From positions 51,463,278 through 51,527,277 of the forward strand of contig NW_026262701.1 of NCBI RefSeq assembly GCF_021869535.1: a DNA stretch of 64,000 nt, given 5' to 3'. The notes below the pieces were generated by a model. That model had not been told where the DNA came from. It was given only the letters and a program-made list of their open reading frames with translations, and ran no database searches. Source of the DNA: Mytilus californianus. Its lineage: Eukaryota; Mollusca; Bivalvia; Mytilida; Mytilidae. The stretch's first letter is position 1. The number at the start of each line of letters is the position of its first letter. The translations under genes were made by a program, and so were the position numbers. Positions 43,721-58,700 of this stretch are shown piece after piece.

Positions 43721-46700
43721 CTACAAAATCAACATTAATTTGAATGTTATTGTCAATTTTTCTTATGATGGATATCTCACTTAAAAGAGATATTTACCTC
43801 ACTGTAAGGATCAAATTAAGTAACCCTCAGTCAAGTTGTTACACCCAGGCTTTTGCAATTTATTCTTAATCTTTAAGGAAAACAAATCCTGTGTACTGTC
43901 TTGTATGCTTTCATTTAATTTGAAACTAACTCTGATTGTAAAGATATACATTTAAAGCAGACAGGATTCATATTTTAAGAAAAAAAAATAATATACATAT
44001 ATTCTCTTCTTATGAAGGTGCTTCCTTTTTTTTCTTAATATACATAAAATTCTTTGCAAAAAGTAAAATCACAAAAATACTGAACTCCGAGGAAAATTCA
44101 AAACGGAAAGTCCCTACTCAAATGGCAAAATAAAATGATAAAACACATCAAACGAATGGACAACAAATTGTCATATTCCTGACTTACAAACGTGCAATCA
44201 ACTGATCGTCAATTATGGTTCTATGCAATTAATGGAAATAATATTGAAAAACATGGATATGCTAACCATACCAATCGATCGTAGAAATATATTGCCAACA
44301 GAAATCTGGCATCTTAAAATAATATTCTTATCATGTTTTTTCTTATAGTGTTAAAATGTACGAAAGATACATAGCAAACAATACAACTGCTTGACTTTTT
44401 AAGACATATAGCATATGATTTGCAAGGTATATTTGCTAAATGTAAATTGATAGCTAGTTTTTATAATGAACATACTGGCTTTTGTCCCTGATCCCGTACT
44501 TGGAGTGCTGGAACTAATACCAGTATTGAGTTCTGAAACTAACACGTGTAAGTAAAATAAATGATAATTTCAATAAAAAATTTAATTTTTCGTTATAAAT
44601 TACGACGTTTTTGTTTATAGTACTATGAAACAAGTGTGGACACAGATCAGTGTGGATAGTAATTTTTTATTTGTGTTAGTATGTTTGACTGTTTTCTCCA
44701 TCGAGTTTATGATTTTGGTGTGCCCCCACCAGATGTTTCCTGAGCTATTTCTATGTCTTTCTCATAGTGTTCTGTGTAAAACTTTGTTCAATTCTGAACT
44801 TTGAGAACGCTCATGAATAATTATCGAGTTTCAGTTCTATTGATGTATTTATTTTTCATCTTCTGTTATTTCACTTTGGTTCAATCTTTATTAAAATCAA
44901 CAGTTTTAAGGTGATCCCCAATTTATTCTATTCAATATTGTGTCTCATATAGTATTCCTTAAATAATTGAATCTAATTCGATTGGTTCATAAAAAAATGT
45001 GGACACAACAGATTCTTACACTATTGGCGAATATTTTTGAAATGTCTATAGTTATGAAGGGAAATTGTCGACAGCGCCAGTGATTCTTGAAATGAAGATT
45101 TATTTGTTAAAAAGAAAATTGATGAAAAATAGATTCTGTAATTTTAACGGGTTTTGAATTTAAATTTGTACTTGTCCCGTTTAATTGGAGCAGCTGTTAA
45201 TGTCGAACAATTATAATGTCATTTATTCAATATTTGTTTATAGTATGGAACTATGAGATATAGGGTTAACTTATATACTACAAATAGATTTACATCAAAA
45301 TAACATATATTGGGCGAGAATAATACACCAAAGGAAAACCGAACAGCTTGACAATCATTAAAACTTGACGTCTCTTATTATATAATATTTATCAATGTAC
45401 GATAGTTAACAACATTCCCCAAACATTGTCTTATATAGTAATATAACGAGACTGAAATAAAATGGATTTAAATATATACAGCTAACATAACTATTTTGAT
45501 GTTATACCCCTTGTTTTCATTTTTATTCTAAATGTCAATGTACGTTATAATGATACAAGGAAATATATATACATATTTAAAGTAATAATGAGGTTGACGT
45601 CTATTTCTATGGTCAAATTGACAGTACACCGACGATATCAAATATGTTATTGTATGTATGTTAATTTATCTTACCGCCTATACATTTCTAGGAATATCAT
45701 TGGTTAAAAGCTACCGCGTGAAGACCCTGTTTTTTTTATATTGGGTTAGTAGGCATGGATTGTTTTAATACACGGTTAGTAGTGGTGTTATGTCCCTTTA
45801 TAAGAACAACACGGCGTTGAGGAAAAATCTGAAACGTTTCACCCGGATAATAGAAAATGATTTGCTCTTATCTTATATTGAGTTTACTGACCCATATATA
45901 TTGTATAAGGTCACTAGCACACTGTGTAATTAATAGTATAAAAGAAAACTGTGTTGTCAATATGCCTAATACTTATATACATATAAATATTCAACCCTGT
46001 TAAAGAATTTTGCTTATATTTCAGATTTTCTTTTGTATATTAATTCATTACTCTTCAGGTATTTTGCTTGCAGTGATTGATTCGTACTAAACTAAGTTTA
46101 GACTGAACAATGCTATATTGACACAAGCGATGTTTCCTAAAATGCAGTTCTGAAATCCCCACAGTTGGTACCTCTGCAAATGACTCACTCATATTTATAG
46201 GTTAGACTATACTTTGTCATATTTTATTAATATTTTCAGCCCGAGGCAAGCTTATATGAAATTCAAAACATATTTACCACAAAACCTGCAAAATTTAGCA
46301 CAATTCTGTTTGGCCCAGTCTGCATATGGAGCAAGGCAAGCATAATGACCATGTTCTTTACAGTTGCTTAGCCGATCTTTACAGTTTACGGCTGAAATAA
46401 GTTATGAGAAGAACTATGACTTTTTTTGTAATCTAGTTAACACATCATGTGCCAAGATATATAAAAGACACATTCAACGTTAATCAGTAGTGTAGGAAAA
46501 GAAGAAGAAGAAGAGGAAGTTAAACTGACAACGCCATGACTAAAGTAGAAAACGACAAACAGACAAACAATAGTACACAAAACACAACATAGAAAACTAA
46601 AGACTGAGCAACTCGGACCCCATCAAAAACTAGGGATAATCTCAGGTACTCCGGAAAGGTAAGCAGACCTGCTCCACATGTGGCACCCGTTGTACAGGTT

Positions 46701-49700
46701 AAATATTTTTCTCATTGTATGAGGTAATTGTCAATTTAAATCCTTACTTGATCTGAATTCAATTCAACCCGAAATTAATTAAATGATAAATAACTAGTTT
46801 TTTTCTTAATAAATTTCTCACCCTGTTTATCTGGTATATCGAATTCTAATATGACGTGCTTCTTTTGATATGTAAATAACACCGTGATGAAATTCTCGAT
46901 ATATCTATACTTAGCGCAGACTCAGAGATGTACATAATAATTGCTGTTACATTAATATACCTCTCACGCAAATCCACATGTATCGTAACCTATGTGCAAA
47001 CGCTATGCCGATTTCGCTGCGTTACAAATTGCAATTGAAAAAAAAAATGCAGAACCTTTATTCTTATTCTGATGCATAACACAAAGAATTAATGCATTAG
47101 AGTTCGGAAAAATGTACAAAATCAAAATAAAACAAAATTCCGCGAAATTCCATTAATGATTTTGGCGCATTAAAGTTATTTCAAAACATGACGTTATGCG
47201 AATGAAAACGCTAAAGCTGAAGGTTTTTCCGTTACGTGAACACTCCAAATCCGAATAATATTGCATTCAAATGGAGTTTTAAGGTAGGTGTTTTTATTTT
47301 CTATTTTATTGCATTATTCACACATTTAGTGATTTCAGCAAGTCAACATGGCGGCTCCTTAGTTACGAAATGCCAACTGTAGATTTGAAGGTAGCTTAAG
47401 AGAAAAAAATGAGAATTAAAAATGGCAAATGTTTGGGTTGAGAATTAAAAGAATTCAACACATTTTTTTTAGCGGATTTAAGAAATATTTCATGCAAGCT
47501 ATTCATTTATTGGAAATCTTTAGCTTTATCTAACAGGGTGTAAAATAGAACAGCCACACATACGGCATACCCAACCTCGCTTCAGCTTTATAAATTGCCG
47601 TATTTGGCCTATTAGAATCGAAACAGTTCATGGAAGCCATAGATTTGTTGGAAATTTACACAAGGCCTGGGCCTTGATATTCGTTAATTTTATACATAGC
47701 TAACGCTAAGGATAAAATTCGAATATCACAACCCAGCTAGGCCATGTGTAAATTTCCAACAAATCTATGGCTTTCATGAATTATTTCTTAATTAATCCAC
47801 AATTCTAAAGTGTTTTAATGATTATCATTAATCTTAATCTTTCGTATGTCCAAAAAGTAGTTACAAATTTGACCTTTCATTAGATAGCATTGTCATTTTT
47901 GCTCTTTAAACTTTGCCAGAATAAAGCTAAAACAAATGAAGATTCCTTATGCGACTGTCTCAAGTTAAGAGCAATAAATTCAGTGGTTATCTTTGGTTCA
48001 TGTCTGTCATTTTTGTTTTGTTATAAACTAGGCTGTTAGTTTTCTCAATTGAATTGTTTCATATGTCGCGGTCTTTATAACCGACTATACGATATGGGTT
48101 TTTCTCATTGTTGAAGGCCGTACTATTGCCTATAATTGCTAACATCCACTTCATTTGAACTTTTTTTGCAAACCAAATGAAACTTTTCGACAGATTCATC
48201 TCCTATTGGTTAATTTATTTTAAGATTTGTCAGTTCTATTGTCCCATTGGATAAATACAATAGCTATTGTTTTCAGTTTTCTTCACTGGGACCTTTAAAT
48301 TTTTTCTAAGAGAAACCCATCACTTATCATTGATTAATTTACCCAAATGAAAAAAAATATCTTCTAAAAGATGAAAATACATGTTATACACTCACAAAAC
48401 TGCATGTGATATTGCATTTATTCAATATCATTAATATATTTTCAATCGGTTGAATGTAAACACTGATTCAAACATAAATAAATGTTGATTTCTGACAAAA
48501 ATAAAAACTTGAAAATGACTATGTTTAAATTAGGGCCTTCTTAAATGTATTCTATAACTGAAAAAAAAAAAAAAATTAAAAAAATGCAAATTTCATTAGG
48601 AACAATGCTATTTTTTTGGTCTTTTTATGATAAAATCAGTGATTATATTGAACAGATTAAAAATATATTATTGATATTTAATAAATACAAAATCACATGC
48701 AGTGTTGTGAGTGTAAAACATGTATTTTCATCTATTTAGAAGATAATTTCTTACTCAGATAATTTAATCATAGAGTGATGGATTTCTCTTAGAAGAAATT
48801 TAAAGGTTCTAGTGAATAAACTACACAGAGAACAATAGCTATTGTATTTATTCAATGGGACAATAGAACAGACAAACGTTTGAATATATTAACCAATAGG
48901 AGATGAATCTGTGGAAAAGTTTCACTTGGTTCGCAATAATAGATAGTTGTCAATCGTTATCAAACATACTTATTTTTATAAAGAAGGCTGCTTTTCTAAT
49001 ATACTTTGCTGTCATGAACAGTAAAACGCGTACATATTTTCCGCAATGTAATATAGGCAGGTATCACTAGTAATAAAATTAGACACAGATAAACCATCAT
49101 CATTATGGTAGTATGCGATTCACACAGATTAGTCATCTTACATAATATTATTCATTTATGATTTACTTCCTCAATATTTTACGACAGTCGTAAGTTGTTC
49201 CAGAATATTTCGTGTTTTGTCTGTTTTCAGACATAATATGGTGTTGGCAACGTGGAGCACAGGTTGAAATAGATTGCCGATTATTACTAGCACGTTATGC
49301 ATACATGACCATTGTGTATTAATTCATAAGTAGGTTTACCTGAATTGATTTGGAACTCTCAAAACTCCACTGAACGTATATGTTACGCATTTCAAATAAT
49401 TCCAAATAGTAAACCTTCCATATTCATGTATTTAGTTACGGTTCATACCTGTTATGATTTACCCTTTGACATTGACTCAACAAATACATAGCAGGAGACT
49501 ATTACTCTGTCGACAGACTTGGTCTCGCTCCTTTTGAATTTTAAAGCGATTCCTTCAGCTTTTGTTGGTTACCTTAAGTTGTCCCTTCTTAATCTATTTA
49601 ATTTAAGAGATTTGAACATCGTTAAACTACTGTCGTCCTAATTTCTGATAAAGGTAAAAATTGCATTCTAATATAACATACTTGTAACTGTGACTGATCC

Positions 49701-52700
49701 AACGGATGGATTAGGTTTACTGCCTGCGCTGCCTACTGAAAAGTATTTATAACACAATAGGTAAGCCTTAGCAGCCCTGAATCCGATACCGATTCATCCT
49801 AGTATTTTACTTTCAATCATAATTACACAGTACATTGCAGTTTTGGCTATCAGGACTTGAAGGGGCATTATCTACGATTTAGACAATACATTTAACTGTC
49901 AAAGTAAGATTTGTTTATTCCAAACATTTATAGAAGCGGAATTATGAAATAGTAGTTCACTTTTAACAGTCCGTTTGCCTCGTTGTCGTTTATTTCTACA
50001 TTATTTTAAATAATTATATGATCATTATGTATCAAATCGTTTGAACATTCTAAGTTGACCGTAAATGAATTTGGCTATTTTTAGGTACTTTTTGATCCTA
50101 TAGCTCTGCAACTGTTTCGATTCTTATACATCCTCGACTATCAAATATTCGGCTTTGAGCTTTCTTGATGAAGGTAAATCCAGAAAAGCGCTTCGGACCC
50201 ATAATATTAATAACGTGTTTGTTTCTTTTTTTTTATTCGGAACTCTCTTAATTCCATTGACCATATATATATAACGCATTTCAAATATCTCAATAGCTAA
50301 TCTTCAATATTCATGTATTTATTTACGTGCATACTTGTAATGATTGATCCTTTGACATTGAAACAACATGCATAGCAGGAGAGTCTTACTCTCTCGAGAC
50401 ACCCGGTCTCACTCATATTGGAGTTCAAGCTAGTCATTCAGTTTATGTTTGATACCTTTATATGTCTCATATAAATATTCAGTCCTCTTAAAGAGTGTTT
50501 TGTATGTAAATTCATTACTCTTCAGGTATTTTGCTTGAAGTGATTGATAGGTACTAAACTGAGTTGAGACTAAACGATTCTAAGTTGACCCAAGCAATAT
50601 TTCCTAACATGCAGTTCTGAAATCACCACAGTTGGTATCGTTGAAAAAAGTGTTAATGGCTCACTTATATTTATTGGTTAGACTATACTTGGTCATATTT
50701 TATTAATATTTTAGCCCAATGCAAGTATATGGGTAATTTTCAAAAAGTGTTGAGTTTTCAGTACACCTTTGCTAAAACTTTTATTTTTAAAGGAAAATGC
50801 AGTTGTAAGCGTTTAAATGAAAGTTTGTGGAATTTATGATTCGGAACATCAATAATAAACACGATTTAGATCTATTTTGATAAGATTAAAAAATATTTAA
50901 GACAGAGTTTCTGCGTAATTTATGTGCGTTCAGTGTCAGGGTAACACATTTCAAATGATTTTTTCCTTGTTTTCTTATTGCCTTGCTATCTGCAAAAGGA
51001 ACTATTTTAGAGTGGTAATAATAACTCTAACGAAAAATTACAGCTTCTTTATGATTCTATTTAACATTTTTTCTACAAACTAAATTCAATCGGTGTACAT
51101 GAAGTGCATGTCCATCCTGCTACCGCTACTAAATCAACCGTAAAAAAGGGTAACCTGATAGAACTTAATATAGTGATCTCTCGTTAACGTACTTTCCTGT
51201 TACCAACAAAAGAAAGACAAAAGTAAACCAACATGCGACGGAATTACTTGATGTTGGGTTTGTTCGAAAGAGAAAACAAATGCTGAACATAATGAATTAC
51301 CATCTTAGACTTGTGTTGCTGGTTGTTATTTTTATAACCTTTGAAAAGCAATTTTTAGAGTTATTTTTCAGTACAACATGGAAAATAGACGAATAATCTA
51401 TTATTACACGGAATGAAATATATTGAAGTTTTTACTCTTGAAAACCATCTTATAGGCTATGAAAAACAAGCTTAAAATGTTATCTAAACCTTTTCTAAAT
51501 AACCCAAAATTTCATTTCAAGATGGTAAAAGGAGAAACAAAATATTGCAACACCTATCATAAAATGTTTCAATATATTCTTGTCATCTTTTTATATGTTG
51601 TTCCATAAGAACTGTTTGTTTTGATTTGCTTATGAAGAGGGTTATTTGATTAAACTTTGCAATTTCAAAATTCGACATTTTTTTTTAAATGACCCATAAT
51701 AATTATATGAAATTTAAAATATCTTTTACCACAAAACCTGCAAGTTTTAGCACAATTCTGTTTGGCCCAGTCAGCATATGGGTCAAGGCAAGCATAACGA
51801 CCATATTCAATGCAGTTGTTTATCCGATCTTTACAGTTTACGACTGAAATAAGTTATAAGAAGAACTACGACTTTCTTTGTAAACTAGTTTACACATCAT
51901 GTGCCAAGATATATAAAAGACACATGCAAAAATCAGTAGTGTAGTTGTACAGGAAAAATAATGTTCTCATTGTATGAGGTAATTGTCAATTTAAATCCTT
52001 ATTTGATCTGAATTCAATTTAGACCGACACTAATTAAATGATAAATAACTAGTTTTGTTAATAAAATTCTCACCCAGTTTATCTCGTATATAATTTGTAT
52101 ATGGAATTGATCCACAATTATAAAGTGTATTAATGATTATCATTAATCTTAATCTTTCGTTTGTCCAAAAAGTAGTTATACATTTGACCTTTCATTAGAC
52201 CCCATTGCCATTTTTGCTCTTTAAACTTTGCTAGAATAACGCTAAAGTTACTCATGATAAAAACAAATGGAGATAATTTATGCGCCTGTCCAAAGTCATG
52301 ACCCAGTAACTCAGTGGTTGTCGTTGGTACATGTCTATCACTTTTTTTTCGACAATTGTTTTGTTATAAGTTAAGCTGTTAGTTTTCTCAATTGAATTGT
52401 TCATGTCGGGTTCTTCTGGAGTACACGCGATTCCTTCAGCTTTTGTTTGTTACATTGAATTGTCTCTTCTTAATCTATTTAAAAGATTTGTACATCGGTA
52501 AACTACTGTCGTCCTAATTTCAGATAAAGGTCAAAAGTGCATTCTAATATAACATACTTGTAACTGTGACTGATCCAACGGATGGATTCGTTTTACTTCC
52601 TGCGCTGCCTACTGAAAAGTAAATATACACAATAAGTAAGGTTTAGTATCCCTAAATCCGATACAGATTCATCCTAGTATTTTACTTTCAATCATTATTA

Positions 52701-55700
52701 CACAGTACATTGCAGTTTGGGCTATAATAACTTGAAGGGGCATTATCTTCGACAAAACATTAAAGTAGGATTTGTTCGTCGAAAACATTAATAGAAGTGG
52801 AATTATTAAATAATAATTCGCTTTAAAATTTTGTTTGCCTCGTTGACGTTTATTTCCACATTATTTTTTTTTATCTATATGATCATTATGTACTGAATCA
52901 TTTAGAGTTCACCTAAATTGATTCGGAACTCTCTTTATTCCATTGACCGTATATATTACGCAAATATCTCTCAATAGTGAATCTTCAATATTCATGTATA
53001 TATTTACGTGCGTGCATACTGGTAGTGATTGATCCTTTAACATTGACAGAACATGCATAGCAGGAAACTCTTACTCTCTCGACGCACCCGGTCTCACTCC
53101 TATTGGAGTTCACGCGAGTCCTCCAGTTTTTCTTTGGTACTTTGGTTTGTCTCTTCTTATTCTTTTTACCAGATTTGAACATCAGTACTGTCATCCTGAT
53201 TTCAAATACAGGTCAAAAACACATGTTATCATTACATACTGGTGACTGTAACTGATCCAATGGACGAATTTGTTTTACTGCCTGCACTGCTTGCGCTGCC
53301 TACTGAAAAGTAAATATAACACAATAAGTAAGCCTTAGCTACCCTGAATCGGAGACAGCTTCATCCTAGTATTTTAATTTGAGCTAGTGTTACACGTTAG
53401 TAAAGTGGATTAGTGAATCGTCAATATTCATGTTTTTATTTACGGTACATACTTGTGATGATTGACACAACATACATTTTGTACATAGCGGGAGACTATT
53501 ACTCTGTTGACGCATCTGGTCTCGCTCCTTTTGGTGTTCACGCGAGCCTTTCAGTTTTTGTTTAATACATCGAGTTGTTTCTTCTCAATCTATTTACGAG
53601 GTTTTAACACAAATTTAAAATGCATTGTAGAATTACATATTGGTTACTGTTACTGATCCAACAGATGAATGTGTTTTACTGCCTGAGTTGCTCACGGGAA
53701 AGTAAATATAACATTATATGTAACCTTAGCAACCCTGAATCGAATACAGCTTTACCATAGTATTCTACTTTTAAATTAATGTTACATGGTGTGGCCTGTA
53801 ACATGTTTAAGGGCTTGAAGGGGTATTAGCTAAGAATTAGACAATGCATTACAGTAGGGTTTGTAATATTGAAATGATAATTCACTTTTAACGGTCAGTT
53901 TGGTATAACTTTGTGAAAATAAGATTCAAAACATCGCTGATTTCTAATGGTCTTGCAAGAAAATAATTCGACTTGATTTGGATCTTTGTGCATGCGACCC
54001 AAATAAGTTAGAGATGGGTTGCGCATGTGTTATACATGTTCATTATTCAACGAAAATAAATTTCAAAATCGAAAAATGGAATAAGGGAACTACTAGAAAT
54101 AACCATTTTGTTGGTTTGATTTGGCTCGCAAAAAAGCATTACTATATATATGAAGGTGAAACAAATATTTACATATTGTTTTTAATTCATGATATAGAAT
54201 CAAACAGATCACGAAAAATCTTCATCATACTACTACACGTGCTTGTTGGTCTAAATAGATCTATATATATATCGCATCTCATGATCATAGACATTCTCTG
54301 TTGGTTATATCGAAGGTTAATCCGCTTGTGTTTATCTTTTGCAACAAAAAAGTTAGGTATGCCACTCCAAAGGATAGAAGTGTCGAAAAATATAAACGAA
54401 AGATTTAGTAAATATTTAACATTTTGCCCACACATATCTCTAAAAGCAGCATATGAAGGTATTTTTTATTTCATATTTGAACTGACTACTTGAAAAATAG
54501 CTGGTATGCAAATTTTCGTCAAATTGCACCGCGGGATAAAATCTGTATCGTTTGCCCCTAACGTTTATTGTTTCCTATGGAACTTTTTTTCATAGTGATA
54601 AATATTTAAGTATGTTATAAATCAAATAATTAGTTTTTTGTCGTTTCAGTTGTAATGAATATTGCATCTAATGCAACCTTTTAAAAATGCGTATTATCGA
54701 TATAGTTTTCTTACTTTTTTGACAAACATCAAAAAAGGTTATGATATGCCATACTATGTTTCTGAACAAAAATTTTGATTCTTAGATGTGTATGAATTGT
54801 TGATAATAGAACTACGAAGGGTTATAAATGAGAACAAAATGGTCTCTCAAAATATATCTTTTATAAATTTAAAAAAAATTGATATGATAGAAAAAAAATA
54901 TTATTGATTTTGTAACGTCTTTTTATTAAATTCCTCGATACTTAGAAAACATTTCTCCGGGTTACTTCACTGAAGCTTGGGCATTGATGTTTAATTGTAA
55001 CAGGAAATCAATCTTAGAATAAAGAAAATTTATCTTTTGTTTAACTTTTTTGCGTCAACGCCTATCCGAAAATTACATCCTCCTCTAACAATATCTTCTT
55101 AAATGTAATTTACAAAAACATTTTTTCGAATCTGATGTAGAGAAATGGATGTGAAGTTAGCAGCCGATTCGTTATTCGTTATTCGATATTCGATATCCAA
55201 CCGGCTGCTAGCAGTCGGTTCTTTATTCAAATTTCTTAGTCGAAAACAATAAAAATTTAAATATTCGATAACAATAAAAATTTGATAGCCATAGATAAAA
55301 GGAGTAAAAAGATATGTAGAAAATCGTTTTATGGCCCCTTCAAGCTGTGATAAATAATATTGTTGTCCTCAAATCTAAACCCTAATGTAAATCACACATT
55401 TGTCTTTATGAAATATAGATTTTGATCAATACAAATAAACTGCAACCAAAGATGTACTTTTATCCATGATATTTCTAGAAACAAAAACATACGACCACTC
55501 TAAAAAAATGTTTTTAAATATTTATAATTAAGGAAAGCCCCCCCCCCCCCCCCCCCAAAAAAAAAGAAAAGAAATCATTGAAAATTCATAAACCTCCCTA
55601 GTCACTCAATCTCCATAATATTATGCCGATAGTGTATCGAACTGGCACTTTGAGCCCTCCATAAACTAAGAAGACGAAAAGTTTACCCAAATTTCTTTTG

Positions 55701-58700
55701 ATGTCATTTATATATATATGTTAAATAACTATATGCAGAATATTATGAATATTGAGAGATCAGGTAGATCTAACCAACCCCTTGGCCCTCTTTCATGTTT
55801 ATATTTGAATATGTAGTCAATCGATAATATCGTATTTTTGGCTTTCCATAGTTGTTTCTATTTATATTTTTAAATCTTACTAAAGGAGCCGATTCTTTTT
55901 GTTTCTTAAAATATTATCTTTTAAATGTACATCCTTGATTATATTCTATTGATAAAAATCTATAGGTCTTAAAGAGAAATAATCGATTTACATATGGGTT
56001 TATATTTGATTACGATAACTTGAATTGGTCACAAAAAAGATTTCCTATATCTCTTAGTTTTTACTACTTTTGACTAATAACTATCGTGCTTTTAATGTTA
56101 TCGAATGTTTAATTTTATATCATATTCAACTTTGAAAATTTGAATATCAAACCTACTGCTAGCAACCAGTTGGATATTGAATATCGAATAAGGAATAACG
56201 AACCGGCCGCTGACTTCACATACATGATGTAGAAAGGGTGACTTTTGATACTTGTAACTGAAATACTATTTGATTTTTATCATAGCTCAGAGCAGGGATT
56301 TGAAAGCAGCAAATAAGTATAATATTCTTTTTTTTTAAATGTTTGCTATAAGCCTCTTTAGTGCATATAAAGGACATATATCGGCGAGATTGGTTTTTAT
56401 AACTTGTTAAAGTTGGACAATTCAAAGTTTTCTTACCGCAAAAATCACAAAACTTAGGGCAATTATGTTCAGCCCAACCGACAAAGGGTTCATGACAAAC
56501 ACTCCGAGAATATTCCTTGCAGTTAGATAACAAGTCTGTGCAATTACCACCTAAAACAAGTTTGTAAATTATACAAACTAATACAAGGAAACACTTATGT
56601 GAGTACAACCATCTTTGAATAGAAAACATTCGATAATGTAACTATGTATATAGTAAACAAAACCTGGTTTAACTAATACCAGTGTAGGAATAACTAGTAT
56701 CTCCACAATCTTTCTATGCCTTATCCAAGTCAAGATCTTGTAATTCATTGGTTTTTATGGTTACTGTATGTCATATATTTGTTTCACTTATTTCGTTTTT
56801 TTAATTCATCAATTAGATTTAATTTTTGCGCTTGAATTATGTAATAAGTGTGTGTCGGGACATTCATAACTTTGTCCTCGTTGTTCAGGGCATTTCTTTG
56901 ACCAATATTTGGTTACATCCACTCCATTTTTGTCTCTGTTGTATATTTGTCTCATTTACAATCATACCACGTATAGTTTAATTTTACTATAATACAGTGC
57001 TTAACGATTTCCATGTTTATTTATTTCACATAGGTTTTGACCACAATGACCGTTATAGTCCAAAATTCAGAAATCTGTTACAGGTATGATAGTTATATGA
57101 TGTTCTAATAATTTATCTTCGCGTAAGATTATGAAAAATACGAAACATTTACATACACTATTCTATGGGGATAAATGTTTAAGATAATATCTCCTCAATT
57201 CAAATTAACTCAAATGCATACATGCATATGACCTATAATTGTTTACTTTTTACACATTGTGACTTGAATGGATAGTTGTCTCATTGGCACTCATACCACA
57301 TCATCTTATTATATATAGTTATAATCATATCATGCGATTTGTCCATGGCTGAATGTTTTAGATTTTGTTTTTTATCTAAAGACTGTTGTGTCTCACATGA
57401 AGGTATTTCATATCATATCTATATGAATACTTGGTTTTGAATCTTAGATAAGAATGATTGAAAATGATATTATCATCAATTATTTTACTTAAAAGCACAT
57501 CAGTTACACTCACTGTTGACCATTCCAGTGCCACCTGGTCCAGAACCTGCGCCATACCCTAAAACGTAAATTATCCTCTTTTGATCTAGAATGACATTTA
57601 ATTTGATTATACTCATATATTATTATATTAATAGCCATTAAACCAGGTTCAACCAACCATTTTTCTTAAAATGTCGTGTACCAAGTCAGGAATATGGCAG
57701 TTATTATCAAATAATTCGTTTCTATGTATGTTGGTGTTTGTTTTTGTTGCACTTCAGTGTTCCTGTTGTTCCTTTGTTTTCCTCTTATAGTTGATGTGTT
57801 TCCCTTGGTTTTAGTTTGTAATCCGGATTTGTTTTTCCTCAATCGATTTATGACTTTTGAACACCGGTATACTACTGTTGCCTTTAGGTGTAATACCACC
57901 AAATCATAGTACGTCACATCCGGTTGCATACGAAAATAGGTCTAAAAAAATATTCCCTTGAACTTGACAGTTGTAGGTAATTGATCCTACATTTCACTGC
58001 AGTAAAACATTTCTGAGTCATAAACATATATCTTGGGTATTTCAAAGCACCATTATTTCTTTATTTGGGGTTTCTATAGAATATTTTGGAAACTTGAGGT
58101 TACATGGTTACTAAAGCTTGTACACAGGTTAAAAGGGGGGGGGGGGAAATTTGATTGGTTAACTTCCAGTGATGGTTATTGTCTTATATGCAATGAAATG
58201 TTATGTGAATTTTTTTCTATAGTACTGGACAGGATAAAATTTTACTCATGCCAAGTATTTCTTTATTTGAAACAAAAATAAATTCTGCACAATTTTTTGA
58301 AAAGTGCAAATTTAACAAAGAATAATAGGGGAAAATCAATGGTGGTATTACACCTTTATATATTATTGAGGTAATGAAATATGAACACATAGACAGACAT
58401 TTATATTGAATTTCTCGTTAATTTAAATTCTGCTGTTTGTATTACCATTAAGATAAAAAAAAAAAGCCAAGCACTTCGTTTTCAAAATCTTTTTATCAAT
58501 CTTGTCAAAACTTATTTTCATTCGGGTCATAATTCCATTCAAAACAACAAATGTAATTACAGTAATAAACAATTTCCTGTAAATGCACATTTTCATAAAA
58601 AATGTTTAAAAAAAAATTACCTCTGCTTAAAATTTTAACATAACTCTGAAATGAAACTAAGATAACTAATTTTAAAAAGACTAAATGTTGAATTCCAAAC

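Noticed and set aside
48545..48739. 64-codon frame in the 48-kb foldback
   Set aside because: It lies in the loop and inner arm of a noncoding inverted-repeat element and is AT-biased with no domain.
53978..54493. 171-codon plus-strand frame
   Set aside because: It begins at TTG rather than ATG, lies in an intron of the ShKT gene on the opposite strand, is strongly AT-biased, shows no domain, and overlaps a long minus-strand frame. Probably chance.
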